A DNA stretch of 64,000 bases from Blakeslea trispora (Eukaryota; Mucoromycota; Mucoromycetes; Mucorales; Choanephoraceae). Shown piece after piece: positions 33,067 to 45,391 of this stretch. The notes beneath the pieces are model-generated. The model did not search any database and was not told the origin of the DNA. It saw only the letters and a list, made by a program, of their open reading frames with translations. The stretch is from contig JAIWNE010000015.1 of assembly GCA_025331445.1 (NCBI GenBank), positions 310,001 through 374,000 on the forward strand. The letters run 5' to 3'. Both the position numbers and the translations under genes were made by a program. The stretch's first letter is position 1. The number at the start of each line of letters is the position of its first letter.

Positions 33067-34401
33067 CAGTCAGAACGAAAAAAAAGGTTAATTTTTTTGA
33101 ATTCCGACAAGGTCATCATGAGGGATGAGGACCATTTTACTTGTTGTTCAGTCAATACTTCTTAGTTAACCGAGCTTTCTTTTTTCGGATCATACACTTT
33201 CAAATGTCTAATTAATAAAATTATAAAAGAATTGGGGCAAAAGATATGTTTTATTTTTGAATTGCTTGCCTAGGAGTCAATTGAGCCTCCTTTGGCAGCA
33301 ATCACTTTTTTCATGCGTGATGGCATGCTTGAAACAGTTTTGTCGAGGTATTCGACAGTGATACTGTTCCAAGCATCCACCAGCATCTCCTCAATGGTTT
33401 TTTGGCCCTCAAGTCTGAACCAGTCTTGATGGAAGCGTCGCTTCATTTCACTCCAGACGTTCTCAATGGGGTTGAGATCAGGCGATTGAGCAGGCCACTC
33501 TATTTTCTCAACCCCATTGAGATCCCTCCACTCCTTGGCAGCTTTGGCTGTGTGGATGCTGGCGTTATCTTCCATCAAGACCGATCCGGGATTGCTCTGG
33601 AGAAAGCCCAGAAGAACAGGCTTGTAGACAAGGTCTACAAAGTCCTGGCTTGTTCTTCTGTCCTTTGGCAGGAACACCAACTCGGACTTGTTGCGACCAC
33701 ATATGGCCCCCCAAACCATAAAGCTGGTTCGGCCACTCTTGAAAGAAGGCTTCAGGCAGTCCTTGTCGTATTTTTCCTGTGGCAATCTCCAGACTTTTTT
33801 TTGCAAGATGTCCTTGCCGATTTCCACGCTGGATTCATCTGTCCAGACGACTTGCTTCCATTGCTCTATTGTCCAGTTTCGGTGAGCTTTGGCAAATTGA
33901 AGCCTCTTCTCCATATGGGCTTCCTTTAGAAAAGGCTTCTTTGCCGCAACTCTCTTGTTGTAACCCAGACCATGCAACTCCTTTGCGATGGTTTGGGTGT
34001 GCACCTTTACTGGCAGCTCTTGCTGCAAAGAAGCAAGCGTGACAGATCTGTCCTTTTGGATGGCTCTCTTCAGAACTCTCTTGCTACGTTCGTCAAGAGA
34101 TTTGGGTCTTCCAGAGCCCGCAGCTCTTTCAACGGTACCTCTGGCTTGAAATCTCTTGATGGTCCTGTTAACAGTGACTGGGTTAATTCCAAGTTCTTGG
34201 GCAATTTCGATCTGTGGTTGGTTTCTTTGCCAACGATCAACGATGATAGCTTTGAGTTCAGTGGATAATTGAGACATATTGTGAGTTTCAAGGAATTTTA
34301 TTAAGAAAGAGAGGTAGAATGATAGGAATGTAAGACGTGTCATACATTTACCCTTCTTTTACGGAGTCTAAAAAAATTAACCTTTTTTTTCGTTTTGACT
34401 G
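33067..34401 (-). mobile_element. Apparently intact Tc1 transposon (1335 bp) with TIRs and TA duplication
   Basis: Ends read CAGTCAGAACGAAAAAAAAG on the left and, inverted, CAGTCAAAACGAAAAAAAAG on the right; the two ends match at about 35 of the first 40 positions. TA duplications lie at 33065-33066 and 34402-34403. The element contains one uninterrupted transposase. Structure and the CAGT terminus are classic Tc1. Confidence 0.96.
33270..34277 (-). CDS. Tc1-family transposase (DD34E), intact
   Basis: 335 aa from MSQLSTELKAIIVDRW; an upstream in-frame ATG at 34343 adds 22 residues and is judged less likely. Two helix-turn-helix units occupy the first ~120 residues (EIAQELGINPVTVNRTIKRF, with GRPKSL between them, the AT-hook-like GRPR position of Tc1). 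Catalytic residues: Asp in QVVWTDESSVEI, Asp in SVLMEDNASIH, Glu in SPDLNPIENVWSEMKRR, with 34 residues between the last two. No stop or frameshift is present, so it could be active. It catalyses cut-and-paste transposition into TA. Confidence 0.96.
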   Translation of the reverse strand: MSQLSTELKAIIVDRWQRNQPQIEIAQELGINPVTVNRTIKRFQARGTVERAAGSGRPKSLDERSKRVLKRAIQKDRSVTLASLQQELPVKVHTQTIAKELHGLGYNKRVAAKKPFLKEAHMEKRLQFAKAHRNWTIEQWKQVVWTDESSVEIGKDILQKKVWRLPQEKYDKDCLKPSFKSGRTSFMVWGAICGRNKSELVFLPKDRRTSQDFVDLVYKPVLLGFLQSNPGSVLMEDNASIHTAKAAKEWRDLNGVEKIEWPAQSPDLNPIENVWSEMKRRFHQDWFRLEGQKTIEEMLVDAWNSITVEYLDKTVSSMPSRMKKVIAAKGGSIDS

Positions 34402-34403
34402 TA

Positions 34404-36212
34404 CGAGACTATCTGTAGTATAAAGATTATGAACACTTCTGATGCCAATAGCAGACCTAACAGTATTCAAGTTGCCATGGGTATTAATAGGATGCAATTT
34501 ATCAACGCCAATATCACTATATAGGGCACTTTCCATTGAAGTTGACAGATTGTGGAAAGGTACGTTTTGATGTACAAAATATCATAGCTCAAAAAAGCAA
34601 AATCTCATGAGGCATGCCTTGCTAGGAGCGAACGATGTCAAAGAAGGAATTGCAAGTATCGAATTACATTACGGTAAGTTGAAAAAGATTACTGAGTGTA
34701 CAAAGAGCTTCGTAGCTTATTGACGATATGCTCTCCACAAAATAGGTTATAGCCCACCCAGATATATTTTGAGTAGCAATATTTGAAAGTGATTATGTGT
34801 ATCTGATATCCTCAAGTTTGGATAAGACAGCTTCCAGATGAAATTAGCGCCTGTCCTACTCACTTTACTTCACCTATCTGCGACATAGGATTGCAATGAT
34901 AAATCGTATCTCCTTGCTTTCCAAAACTGTTTAGGTTCTAATTGTAGGCTTTTTTTTCGCATTTATGTTGATACCAGCAATAAAGGGATGCCTAAAAGCT
35001 TCAAGTTTGTTATAAACTGAGTGCATCAGAAGCAGGATAGACAGTCTTTGCATTTTAATGCTTAAAGTTTATCTGTTCAGTTCAGAATGTTGCGGCAGAT
35101 CTTGTCATTGATTCTACTCTCTGCATTGGAAGAATCATGTAATACATTTATGGTGTTTTCCCTTTAATAGATAGACAATTGCTCTTCCGTCATCCTCAAG
35201 ATATATCGATGATTTCATTTTTATGTGAAATAAAGCTCCACTGCACTCAACGTCTTTTCTTTTTCCTATAGTAGGGAAATGTAGGCATTACTTCAATTTC
35301 TACCGAAAATACACTTCTACATGACTCACAAAGGTCGAATTGATAGTATGTGGTCTAGTTACAACAGTTGAACTTATCAGATCAACAAGGAATGCCGGTG
35401 TAATTGTGCTTCATGCGTAATTCAAAGGACAAATTTGATTTCTCAAATGTGCATATTTTTTAATGTTACAAGAAGATGAGTTTAAACCTATTCTTCAGAT
35501 ATGGGAATATAAAATCATGATAAGCTTTGTTTGTAAAAAAGGAAATTCTAGTTTTGCAGAAATTCCTTCAAGCATATAAGGAGTCGTTGATTTTCACCCC
35601 CTTAAAATCATAAAGTGATTCAGGTCCTTTCATTAATTACACTGGATTCATCTCCTCAAATTACATCTAATTTCTCTTACGTGTTTGATATAAAAAAAAA
35701 ATACCCCCAAAAAGAGGGATTGACACATTGTTGTAAAATATACTTTTATGATGTCATGCTATTTCACAATTTTGATTTAACACATCTCTTGCTTCCGTTT
35801 TCCTCCCCCCCCCCCTACAAACTGTTATTAATGAAACTGTGACAATTTTCTGTGTTCCAATCCTAAAATTTTTTTATTTTTGGTAATATGATGAGATATA
35901 CAGAGAATTAAGGAGAAAAGCATAAGAGGGTTCTCCTTAATAAGAGGCTTACATGTGATGAAAGGAGAAGCGCTGAAAGCCTGTTATCTTCTCCTCTTGC
36001 TCTCTCTTTCTCTAATTTTGATGTACAGAATATTATGTATAAAAAAATCCAGCTTTTTTTTGTGAATGTACGGGAAAGCAACATAAATAAATATGTACAT
36101 ATACATTAAACGCGAATGTGTACTTTAAAATGCATGCAATAAATGTGTGTGTGTGTGTGTGTGTATAGAAGTGCATAGGAAGAGGCTACAATAAACAATA
36201 CAAAAAATGTGT
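34404..36212. other. Gene-poor stretch right of the Tc1 element
   Basis: A minus-strand ORF (34536 into the Tc1 insertion) reads MESALYSDIGVDKLHPINT and, across the insertion site, continues in frame for about a dozen residues to a stop near 33021; no family recognised. A poly-C run (about 35806-35815) and a (GT)n run (about 36146-36165) are present. Nothing else is supported. Confidence 0.35.
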
Positions 36213-37650
36213 CTACCAAAGGGTCATATTATGTGTGGGGATAAATGGAGTTGGTTGCTGAGTAAACGGAAACGGTTGCATTTGTTGTTGTAAAATCTGT
36301 TGTTGTTGTTGTTGTTGCTGTTGCTGTTGTTGTTGTTGTTGTTGTTGATGATGTTGCTGTTGTTGTTCCTGATAAACAGCTTCAGCCTGCTTTTTAACTG
36401 CTTCTCTTTCCTTCTTTAGACGTCGCCATTCTTTACGCATTTCTTTAAATTCAGCCGGATGTCTTTTGGGGCCCTAATCATAACGTTTAGAGATACAAAG
36501 TAAATGATACAACGGTAAACTTACATGCTGCTGCATACTGACATGAGCATTCAGATGATTTAGTGTACCGTATGCTTTTGTGCAACCAGGCCAGTTACAG
36601 TGATAGAGACGTTCAATCTCATCGTATCTTCTACGTGGTCTCTTTCGTTGATTTGTTCCAGGAATAGCTACAAATGAATAGGCTTTATCAGAAGATGTGG
36701 ACGACACGGATGACTGTCTTTGTCTTCTATCCATAAAGGAAGGTGGCATACCCATATTTGTGGTAGTGTTGATCATACTGTTCATCATCGTGTTGTCTGA
36801 ACCATGCATACTGAGTGCTGAGATGGGAGAGGAAGAAATGGGTGAAGCGGAAGAGGGAGGATGGGAAGGAGGTGCAGGGTGATTATTAGATGCAATCAAT
36901 TGATGAGGATCGGTCAGGCCCGCGGCAACTACTGCATTAAACATAGTATGTTGAGGCGGTTGGTCCATAAATCCTGGATGGCTCACCATCATTGCCTGGT
37001 CCAGAGGATTTGAAGTTTGTGTTTGTAGCAGTGGTTGGTATTAAAAGAGAAGAGGTTGACAATGAGTTGGATGTGGCCATGGATTGAGTATGACTGATAG
37101 AATGCAATGGGTGAATTGGATTATTATTAGAATTATTATTAGAATTATCATTAGAAGGAAAGAGAGCAGCAGTACTGGCTGCCACAACAGCAGCGGGATC
37201 ATCAACAGCAGCAGCAGCGACGGCGGCAGCGGCAGCAGCAGCGGCAGCTATCGAATCTCCATCACGGCTACTGCGACCATGTGTTTGATTGGTATAACTA
37301 TTATGGTTGTATAGTAAATTGGTAGGTGCGGCTGTGATGACAGATGAGGTTTGTGGTAAAAACGAAACAGGATGTGTGTTGTGTTGAATCAAGGGCTGTG
37401 CTGTGGTTGTGATCATGCTTGCAGTGACAGCAGTGGCTGCTGCAAGTGCTGCTTCTGTAGCTGCCTTGGTCATTTGGTCTTCTTTTGTTCCTGTTTTTGG
37501 TTGTTCTGTCAATAAATGAGATAATGAAGGCAAAGAAGGTAATTCTAATTGCTGCAAATAAGGTGCGCTTTGTTGTCGTCTCTCTAAAAGTGTTTGTGGT
37601 TCTGCGAGGGGAAAAACATGAGTGGATGTGGCAGTAGTAGGCTGAGCCAT
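36213..37650 (-). CDS. C2H2 zinc-finger transcription factor, Con7-like
   Basis: Exons 37650-36987, 36931-36525 and 36473-36213 give 443 aa. A single C2H2 finger, YHCNWPGCTKAYGTLNHLNA followed by HVSMQQH, continues across the last intron into GPKRHPAEFKEMRKEWRRLK. This finger plus basic tail is the hallmark of the fungal Con7 family, which controls morphogenesis and conidiation in filamentous ascomycetes; RKRPRRRYDEIERL before the finger fits too. The N-terminus is low complexity, with Ala runs (37186-37245 region) and Asn repeats, and the C-terminus has a polyQ tract. The first intron (36986-36932, GTGAGC donor) explains the apparent frame switch. Target genes in this organism are unknown. 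Confidence 0.88.
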
Positions 37651-40600
37651 TTTTTTTTTAGAAAGAAAAAAAAAAAGATATGAAAAAGAGAGAGAGAGAA
37701 ATGGAGCAGGAAGATCGCTTTCAATTTAAGGAACCTGATAGTAATAATTATCGGAGATTGTCTATGACGTCAAGCAAAAGCATTCAATGAGTTTCACAAA
37801 AGTAAATGCGGGTACATTTGTGGGTACCCAACATATTCATATAAAAAAAAAAAATTCAAAAGTCAGACCTAAAACAGATGCAGCAAAGAAAAAACTCAAA
37901 ATGTACCGTTTATGGCAAAAGACGGCACAAATACAGAAAATCTTGGAGTACAGTGTGTACAGTCTCAAAAAAAAAAAAGGGGGGGGGGGGAGTTTTAAAA
38001 GTCATTCAACAGTTTCTGAAGAAAACCCAATTATCATAAAATAAATAACCGCGAGAAAATTATCCAATCAGCTGTTTCAGATTATCAATAAATATATCGA
38101 TAAATATCGAATAGCAGCATAATAGAAGCTTATTTTTTACTTTGCACTGATGTTAAGGAGTATTTATACAGTAGCTGTATAACTGGTTTACAGATTACTG
38201 AATGATGCTTTGAAGATGGTGAACAGGTACGGTCTCTCTAGTTTTTCTTGATCCTGCTATTGCTTGTTAGAAAAAGAGCAGAGACAAGACACTTTATTCA
38301 ATTTAGAACAGTCTCTCGAAACTTGGCTAGGTCATACTCTTGGCCTTTTTTTTTTTTTTTACCTTTACACAAAGCAAATTAAAAGGATCAACTCTAGCAA
38401 GCATAAAGACAGAAAAGTCGAGTTTAGCTTTACTAACCGATAGTGTTGCTACTGTTATCATTGCTTATGGTTGCTATGGCATTCTTTTGTTTGGGCAGTA
38501 CACCATGTCTGATCAATCAAGTCTTCCTCTGTCCAAGCATGTTGGAGCTTGAGAGAATATTATGCCCACTAAGTCTTGATATGAATAACAAATGTGATCA
38601 TGAGAAAAGAAGTAAAGAAAAGAAAAAAGAAGGCTTCTTTTTTTTTATATTAGTGAATGCTAAATTGATTTCGTGGTCCATTATTGCTTAAAGTGGTCAT
38701 GTCATTAAAAACATCTGCTGGCTGGCTATTCTGTCACTAAGCTTGCTCTACTCAAGTTAACTGTATTATGACTGATTGAATAAGCAAGTAAACGACTATT
38801 GTTCAAGCTGAGGTTAATGAACATCTGTTGGCAACATTGAACTTTATAACTCAATCATGCGACTGACAAAGTAACAGTTACCTTAAAACTGCCCACCCTT
38901 TTCAGTAAACTCCTTTTAATTTTATATGGATGGTACTTGATACAATGAACTGCAAAATATACACTTGGATTGTTTTGTTTGTAAATTATCGTTATTTGTA
39001 CTACTTCCATTCTAGTATACAAGCACGTAAAACCTTGTTTGTGTTAGATAACCTTAAAAAAAATGCGTTTGATCAGCATATAATAATTATGCTTATTCTT
39101 TTTTCCCCCATTACTTTTTTTGGGTAATGAAGTGTGAGAGCAAATACACAGTTGTTGTATCACCCTCCCTCCCCTCTACATTGGAAAGGACAACTCAGAT
39201 AGACAAATCTAAAGAAATAACGATATTCATTTGATTTTAGCTAAAAAGGTGATGGGAAATACTCTTGTTTATTTATTATCGTTGTTTGACTAAACTCACG
39301 TTTTTCTATATTCCCATATAGGAGAGACAAGGCTTCTCTTTCATCCATTTATATGTGTGACCAAAGGACTTTTAAAATGCACGGATTTCATTTATCAAAA
39401 GCACACACTATTTTCGTTTGCAAGAAGAAAACAGACGAACTTTGCTTACGAAATAGATAAACGGCATTGTTTATTCATAACGAGCAAAAAAAGAAAAAAA
39501 ATAGGCTTTCATCTAACGATCCAAACTGGGCACTGATCGAGACCATTTCGGAAGAGAATCTCGGATATAGAATACTACTTTAGAGTCATAGCTGTATATC
39601 GAAATACAAAGAAAAGAGATTCTTTTGACTAGCAATTTGCATGATGAACGAGACCTCTCTATCGTTGTTACATTCGATTGAAGATGCATAATACGGAAAA
39701 AGGATGCAGCCTTTCCAAAGATTGAAATCTATAGCTTATCTCTTTTCCTTCTACGCAAAAATGGTAGGGATACCTTCTTGTTATGTTCATTACTGATTTC
39801 TTTTGTTGTTCCGTGCTTTCATCCGATGCTTAAGATGCAGTTACGTATAACCCGCTACTATTCCTGAACCGATCTTTACTAGTTATTTGAATCCATCTTG
39901 TTTTTGTATGACTTAATTTTTCGGAATAAAGTGTTCTTTATTTAAAAATAAAGAAACCATGATCAGGCTTTTTGTTCCTAATGACATCAGGTCAATTGTA
40001 GAATTGAGAATATCTAAGGATGAATGCTATAAACCTATATTCCGATGCCCCCCCTTTTAACCGCTAGTTTCACTAACAAAGCAGAAAATAAAGAGAGAGG
40101 GCATTTGTTCATTCGTACGATAGATGAGTTGGTTTAATAGCAGCCAAACAAAAGGATGAAAGGTATGTTTGTACAACAACAATTGTTTCTTTCTTTTAAT
40201 AGACTGCTGTATTGTATGACGATGAACTATTGTGGTTATACAATGGATTTCATCGCTTCTCTTCTTGCCACTTATACCCATGCTCCTCCATGGCAACTCC
40301 AAATAATAAACATAGAATAAAGTACATGATTACCTTCAAGATGTTGTCCACAAACTGAGCATAGGTTCGTTATTCCCATCAAGGAAGAAGAACAGGCCCT
40401 ATGTTTCTATGTTTACATGTTGCACCAATAGCCACTCAGTAAACTTTAATACATTGCATAGTTATGGATCACGAAGAAATGGGGGGGGGGGGGACTACAG
40501 GTTTAAATCCATATTTCTGAATTGCTGGTGTTACCATGGAGATTGATTTACAGCCATTTTTTTTTTTTCATCTTCATTTTTATATTATGCATCACTGTCA

Positions 40601-40713
40601 ATCCTTTCATTTTTTTTTAAAAAAAAAAGGCACAGAAAAGAAAAAGAACAAGAATAAGAAAAAAGGGGAAGTTTGTGTCTCTTTTTTTTAATTGTTTGTT
40701 TAGATTGTATACA
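37651..40713. other. Gene-free stretch
   Basis: About 3 kb without a supported gene. Contains homopolymer junctions such as an A-run followed by a G-run at 37969-37991 and another G-run near 40482-40494. Short ORFs here have no recognisable domains. Confidence 0.4.
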
Positions 40714-42392
40714 TCAAATTTCGACTGCAAAAATACCACCTTGGTTATCACCCACCATACTTGTTTCAGCAAATCGATAATGTCCTTGCTTCAAATACTG
40801 TTGTATACTAGGCTTTAGTTTGCTCTGTTTTTTACTCAGTCCGCTTGCTCCTGAATGATGCCCTGTGCCTGTAACAATATAAATAACACCCGAATAAGAT
40901 GATTTGAGATGTTGAAGTCGATCCTCAACAATATCTAGTGCTTCATCTTCATGCAGGCCGTGAAGATCAATAAAGGCTTCGTGTTTTGATCGCTGATTGA
41001 AAATGCGTTGACTGGCTTCAGTGTGCATTTCCTGCATAAGACGATTGTAATGCTTGGCTTCCATTGAATATAGTTTTGCTCTAGCACCATCACCCTTAAG
41101 ATAATATTCAGTGGCTTTACTAAAGAATCGATTACGAAGCATTCCGTATTCAATGGCTTTTTCTCGCTATAGATAAATAAAAAAAAAAGTCAACACATTG
41201 TTTCCCTTTCTACTTTTTTTTTTAATACCTCTTTCATATAAACTGAATTCAATGAACTGCCTGTCTCTAACCAAGGCAAATGAACGGGTCGGGTAAGTTC
41301 TTGCATGCTGTATTTGTATGGTTTTGCATTGTATCGACTGAACGTCTGTTTTGGTTTAGGACTATGTGTTGCTGTCTTTTTCTTTTTGGCTGCTTCGGCA
41401 AAATTAATGGTGGCTGATTGGGTTACTTTATATTTAAGTGATTTGGTAGATGCTGCTGCCAAGGTCGGAAACTCTTCTTCCTTGTGTTGCTGTTGATGTG
41501 AGGGCATTGACTTGGGTTGCTTGATTGAAGGAGATAATGCAGGGTAACTACCTTGATCGTATATGGATGGTTTAGCCTTAGGCTTGGGTTCTGGTATTGA
41601 GATCTTGTTGGCCATTTCTTGGATATCGATGACATGTGAAAATTCACAAGAGTCGCCTTTAAGACAACCTCCTTGAAGCCTAATAAAGAGAATACAAGTC
41701 ATTACTTGATCTCGGGCTTACTTTTTTTTTTTGGGGACTTGTTCATTCGCTTACCAAAATTTACACACTTTCTCTTGTAAATCATGAGCAAACCAACAGT
41801 CTTTTCTATAACATTCACCTGCTAAAAAATGACGACAGACAGGTCTCTTTCGTGTCTGTACTGGTTCCACTGTCGTCTGAGTAGCCAGCTTTTTTGTCAG
41901 CAAGGCCTCAATGGCTCTATCGGCATCATAGTCAAATTGCTCTAGTGTCTCTATCAGTTCATCGTCCTTTAGGTCTGAGAAAATAGTTTGTAACATTTGA
42001 AGGGCAGACATATCTTCATCTACATTGTCGGCCTGTTTCTCTTCTACAGAGGGAACTTCAAGCGAAAGTCGATTGATGTCTTGAATCGTATGGGCATCGT
42101 ACAGCGAACCACGATAGAACTGTAGCGTCGGATCAAACTCATGCTCATTACCACGTGCATATGGCTCAAACGACTGCCAATTTTGTTGTTCGGACCAAAT
42201 GTGTTTAATGTCATTGGGTGGATGAGAAGGTGTCCAGTCTTTCCAAGCAGGATTCTGAAGAGTGGTGGTGGTTACTGGCTGTTCATCATCATCTAGTAAA
42301 TGACTAGAGATGAAACGCTCTCCAAGGTCGTCCAACTCTTCGTCTTGCTGTTGTTCTCTTGTCTCAAAGGGATCGAATATTGACTCATTCAT
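40714..42392 (-). CDS. CUE-CCCH-DUF1771-SMR protein, probable no-go-decay endonuclease relative
   Basis: Exons 42392-41755, 41679-41229 and 41166-40714 give 513 aa. Order of domains: acidic N-terminus; CUE-like helix bundle around LQMLQTIFSDLKDDELIETL (about residue 130); two CCCH fingers, CRHFLAGECYRKDCWFAH and CKFWLQGGCLKGDSCEFSH, the second split by intron 1; a Lys/Pro-rich linker; DUF1771 (KATEYYLKGDGARAKLYSME); and an SMR domain with DLHGLH and TGTGHHSGASG. The SMR motifs DLHG and GxGxHS are intact, as in nucleases of the Cue2/N4BP2/NONU-1 group that cut mRNA under collided ribosomes. Function in this fungus is inferred from architecture. Confidence 0.88.
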
Positions 42393-42811
42393 CTTAAAAG
42401 TGGGGAGTGAAAGGGTATTTACTACAGGACTAAAATAAGGTTTTCAAAACCATTTTTTTTTTTGTCAGCGTATAAACCAACTCAGAGCTATTTTGCTGAA
42501 ATTCTTTCTTATTTTTTTTTTTTTTGCCAATAAAAATAAGAAATCATAAGGGCTAACTCACTCTTGAAAAGCATCAAAAACATGGCTTGACCACTCTGTC
42601 ATTGAAATAGTAATAAAAGGCGCTTTTTTTGCACAAAAAAAAATTTTTTTTTATTATAATTATCATAATTTGAAAGTGAAAGAAAGAAAAACTTGTGACT
42701 TTAAGAAAAAAAAAAAAAGACCTAGAATTGCATGATTTGTGCTACAATTTTCTAATTTATTATTTACAGTGTATAATGTACAGCTTATTTTTTTGTTCCA
42801 CTTGGAGAATA

Positions 42812-43015
42812 CTATAGATAGGCTATGGCATTACGACGTCGAAGAGCATATACCGGCAAGTCTATTTGATCACCTAGAATGTCGACAGTAACCATCTGTC
42901 TGGGGTTGGATTTGATCCAGGCATGGATTCTTTGAGGGTCGAATCTCGAGACTGTTATTTTAGTAGTTTGGCTTGAACCCAACGATGAGTTAGAAGACAG
43001 AACAAGTGTATTCAT
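42812..43015 (-). CDS. Small hypothetical protein (67 aa)
   Basis: Complete ATG-to-stop ORF starting MNTLVLSSNSSLG and containing RFDPQRIHAWIKSNPRQMV; no signal peptide or known domain. T- and A-runs flank it upstream and a polypyrimidine stretch downstream. It could be a real short gene or the last exon of a larger model; I could not find upstream exons. Low confidence. Confidence 0.35.
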   Translation of the reverse strand: MNTLVLSSNSSLGSSQTTKITVSRFDPQRIHAWIKSNPRQMVTVDILGDQIDLPVYALRRRNAIAYL

Positions 43016-44489
43016 TGAAGATGAAAGAAAGCTTTTTTTTTTTTTAAAAAAAACAGAAAATGATACATTGCTTTATTTATCTAAATCAATTTACATCCTC
43101 ACGCCATAAAATAAACCCCCTCCAGTTGCATGATATGATAAATGTCATTTTTGTTAGAGAAAAAAAAAAGTGGCCTCATTTTATTGTCTTGACTTACAAC
43201 GGAGGAAAAAAAAAAATCAAGATTTCATCACTTTATTGAACAAGTGGTTTCCTCTTCTTTTTTTTTGTTAGGTGAATCTAATAGAATATTCTAGTCTACA
43301 GTTTGTTTCGTAGCTATAGTAAATCAACGCATAGATAGCATTCATATATTTCCATAGCAATTTAAATGGATTACACTCTTTTGCAACAAAATAATAAACA
43401 AAATAGAAAAGATTGTAGACTATGTTTCTTAGAAACGAGGAACTCGATTGATATAACCAAATTTTCATTAAATTCATCAATCAATTGATTATATCCCCCT
43501 ATAATCACTTCATCTATATTTACAAAGAGTACCCTCAGATGATGGAGAAAAGAAGAATCAACTTGGTTTTCATAGACTTCTTTTGAGTTAAAGTTGAACA
43601 TCATCAAATGGCCATAATTTTAGTAAATTCAATCAATTTACTTGAAACAGAATTTAATTATCGGCTCTATTCAATGAATAATAAAAAGAGTAGCAGTATG
43701 TCTTTTATATGTCGGAACCATGATCCCTCCCCCCTATGGGAGACGATAGATTTGAGCCGAATACAATAAAATAAAATAAAAATAGGAGAAAAAAAAAGAG
43801 TTTGGAAAAGAAGCATATTGAAACAAGGAGAAGTTGTGCTAAAGTAAAAGAAAGACATGAACATAAAGACCAACAGAATACAACCATCATGGTACTCTAA
43901 AGGAAAATTAAGGAGTACAAAAAGAGAGAATAGACATGTATATTTGGAGAAATACACAATTTGGAGATTTCATTTGATAAGATTCTTAAATTCATACAAT
44001 TGACTAACACATTTTAAAGTGACAATTAAGCTGATCCTATTCAGTCTACTTGGAAAAAGATACTGTTTAGCAAAAAGAAAAAAAATGATGAGAAAATGCT
44101 CATATTGTTATCGTTTTTGTTTAATATCATGAAAGAAATAAAAAATAGGCAATGTTTAGAGAAAGATGGTTCATATAGCCTATTCGCTTAATTCTTCTCT
44201 TTCTCTTTCTCTCTCTCTTTTGGTCAATTCGATCAGGGAAAGCTTTTTTGTTTTTGACCTGATTCTACTGTTTTTTTTTGTATAGTCTCTTCTCCCTTAA
44301 AAGAGAAAAAAGAGGTTCTCCTTGTTCTTTTTGGGAGTTTTCATTTTCGAATATAAAATAAAGATCTCATCAAGTGGGTTTCTATATTTTCATCTTCTTT
44401 TTTTTTTTTTTATATATACACACACACACACATTCGTTTCAACCCATAACACTCTATACATTCGTTTATAAAATTGTTTTTAAGCCAAC
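43016..44489. other. Gene-free AT-rich stretch, promoter side of the secreted protein
   Basis: No supported gene. From about 44190 the sequence turns CT-rich and contains a TATATA segment and a CA repeat (about 44412-44430), consistent with the promoter of the following gene. Confidence 0.4.
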
Positions 44490-45391
44490 ATGAAATTCCA
44501 AACCATCATTTTATATATCACTTTGTTGGTATCCCTCATTATTGCAAGGCCAATAGATAACAGAGACGTTAGCAAAAGATTACTCAATGCAGTTCATCAG
44601 TTGTTCTATCGAGGCGGTGGTACTTATTTCTATCCCAAGACACAAGGAGGGCCTATTGGTGCATGTGGTCCATATGAGGACAACAACTCACAAATCGTTG
44701 CTTTGGTAAAAAAAAAACTAACCAACTAGCTAGTAGATAAGAAGAATGAATCAAACTGACTTTTTGTAAACTAGAATGCAGCTCAGTATGGTCCATTGAA
44801 CAAAAGAAGTGATTGGTGTGGAAAGAGAATCAAAATTTGTCATCATGAAAGATGTACAATAGCCACAATCACTGATGCTTGCCCCAAATGTCACTATGGT
44901 AAGAAAAAGAGAGATAGAAATAGTGCATTAAATACAGCTATCTTACATTCAGTTATATTTTAGGTGGTTTGGATTTAACACCTGCTGTATGGGATCAGCT
45001 CTATGGCGACCGTTCTCGAGGAGTACTTGATATTGTATGGTCTTTGTTGAATGATTCAGATAGAAAACAGGAACCAAAGTCAGTCGAAGAGAAGCCTACT
45101 GAAAAGAAAGTGAAAGACAAGAAGTCTGTTGAAAAGAAAACTACAGAACAATCAAAGTCTGTAGAAAAGAAGCCTATCGAGCAAACGAAGACTACAGAAC
45201 AGCCAAAGCCCACGGAACAACCAAAGCCCACAGAACAATCAAAGACTGTTGAGCAGCCAAAGCCTACACCAACGCCCACACCAAAGTCTGCAGAACAGAA
45301 GTCCAAAGAGAAAGAAGAAGAGCAGAAGGAAGACGAGGATGATGATACAGATGATGATGAAGACGAAGATGAAGAAGACGAAAACGAGTAA
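44490..45391 (+). CDS. Secreted double-psi beta-barrel (RlpA/barwin/expansin-like) protein with charged stalk
   Basis: Exons 44490-44705, 44775-44898 and 44964-45391 give 255 aa. Signal peptide MKFQTIILYITLLVSLIIAR, then a Lys-Arg site (VSKR) that Kex2 could cut. The barrel reads GGGTYFYPKTQGGPIGACGP, NSQIVALNAAQYG, KICHHERCTIATITDACPKC and LDLTPAVWDQL, with the conserved Asp in ITDAC and paired Cys. It ends in a long Glu/Lys/Pro/Thr repeat (units like TEQPKP) and an acidic tail of Asp/Glu. Such barrels bind wall polysaccharide or act as effectors; no enzymatic activity can be claimed. Convergent with ERT1. Family call firm, role inferred. Confidence 0.88.

Noticed and set aside
36932..36986. 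Frameshift in the Con7-like gene between two overlapping ORFs
   Set aside because: A 55-nt intron with GTGAGC donor and GCAG acceptor joins the frames exactly.
43667..43957. Phe/Leu-rich minus-strand ORF
   Set aside because: Composition follows AT-rich DNA; no domain, and no supporting exon structure.
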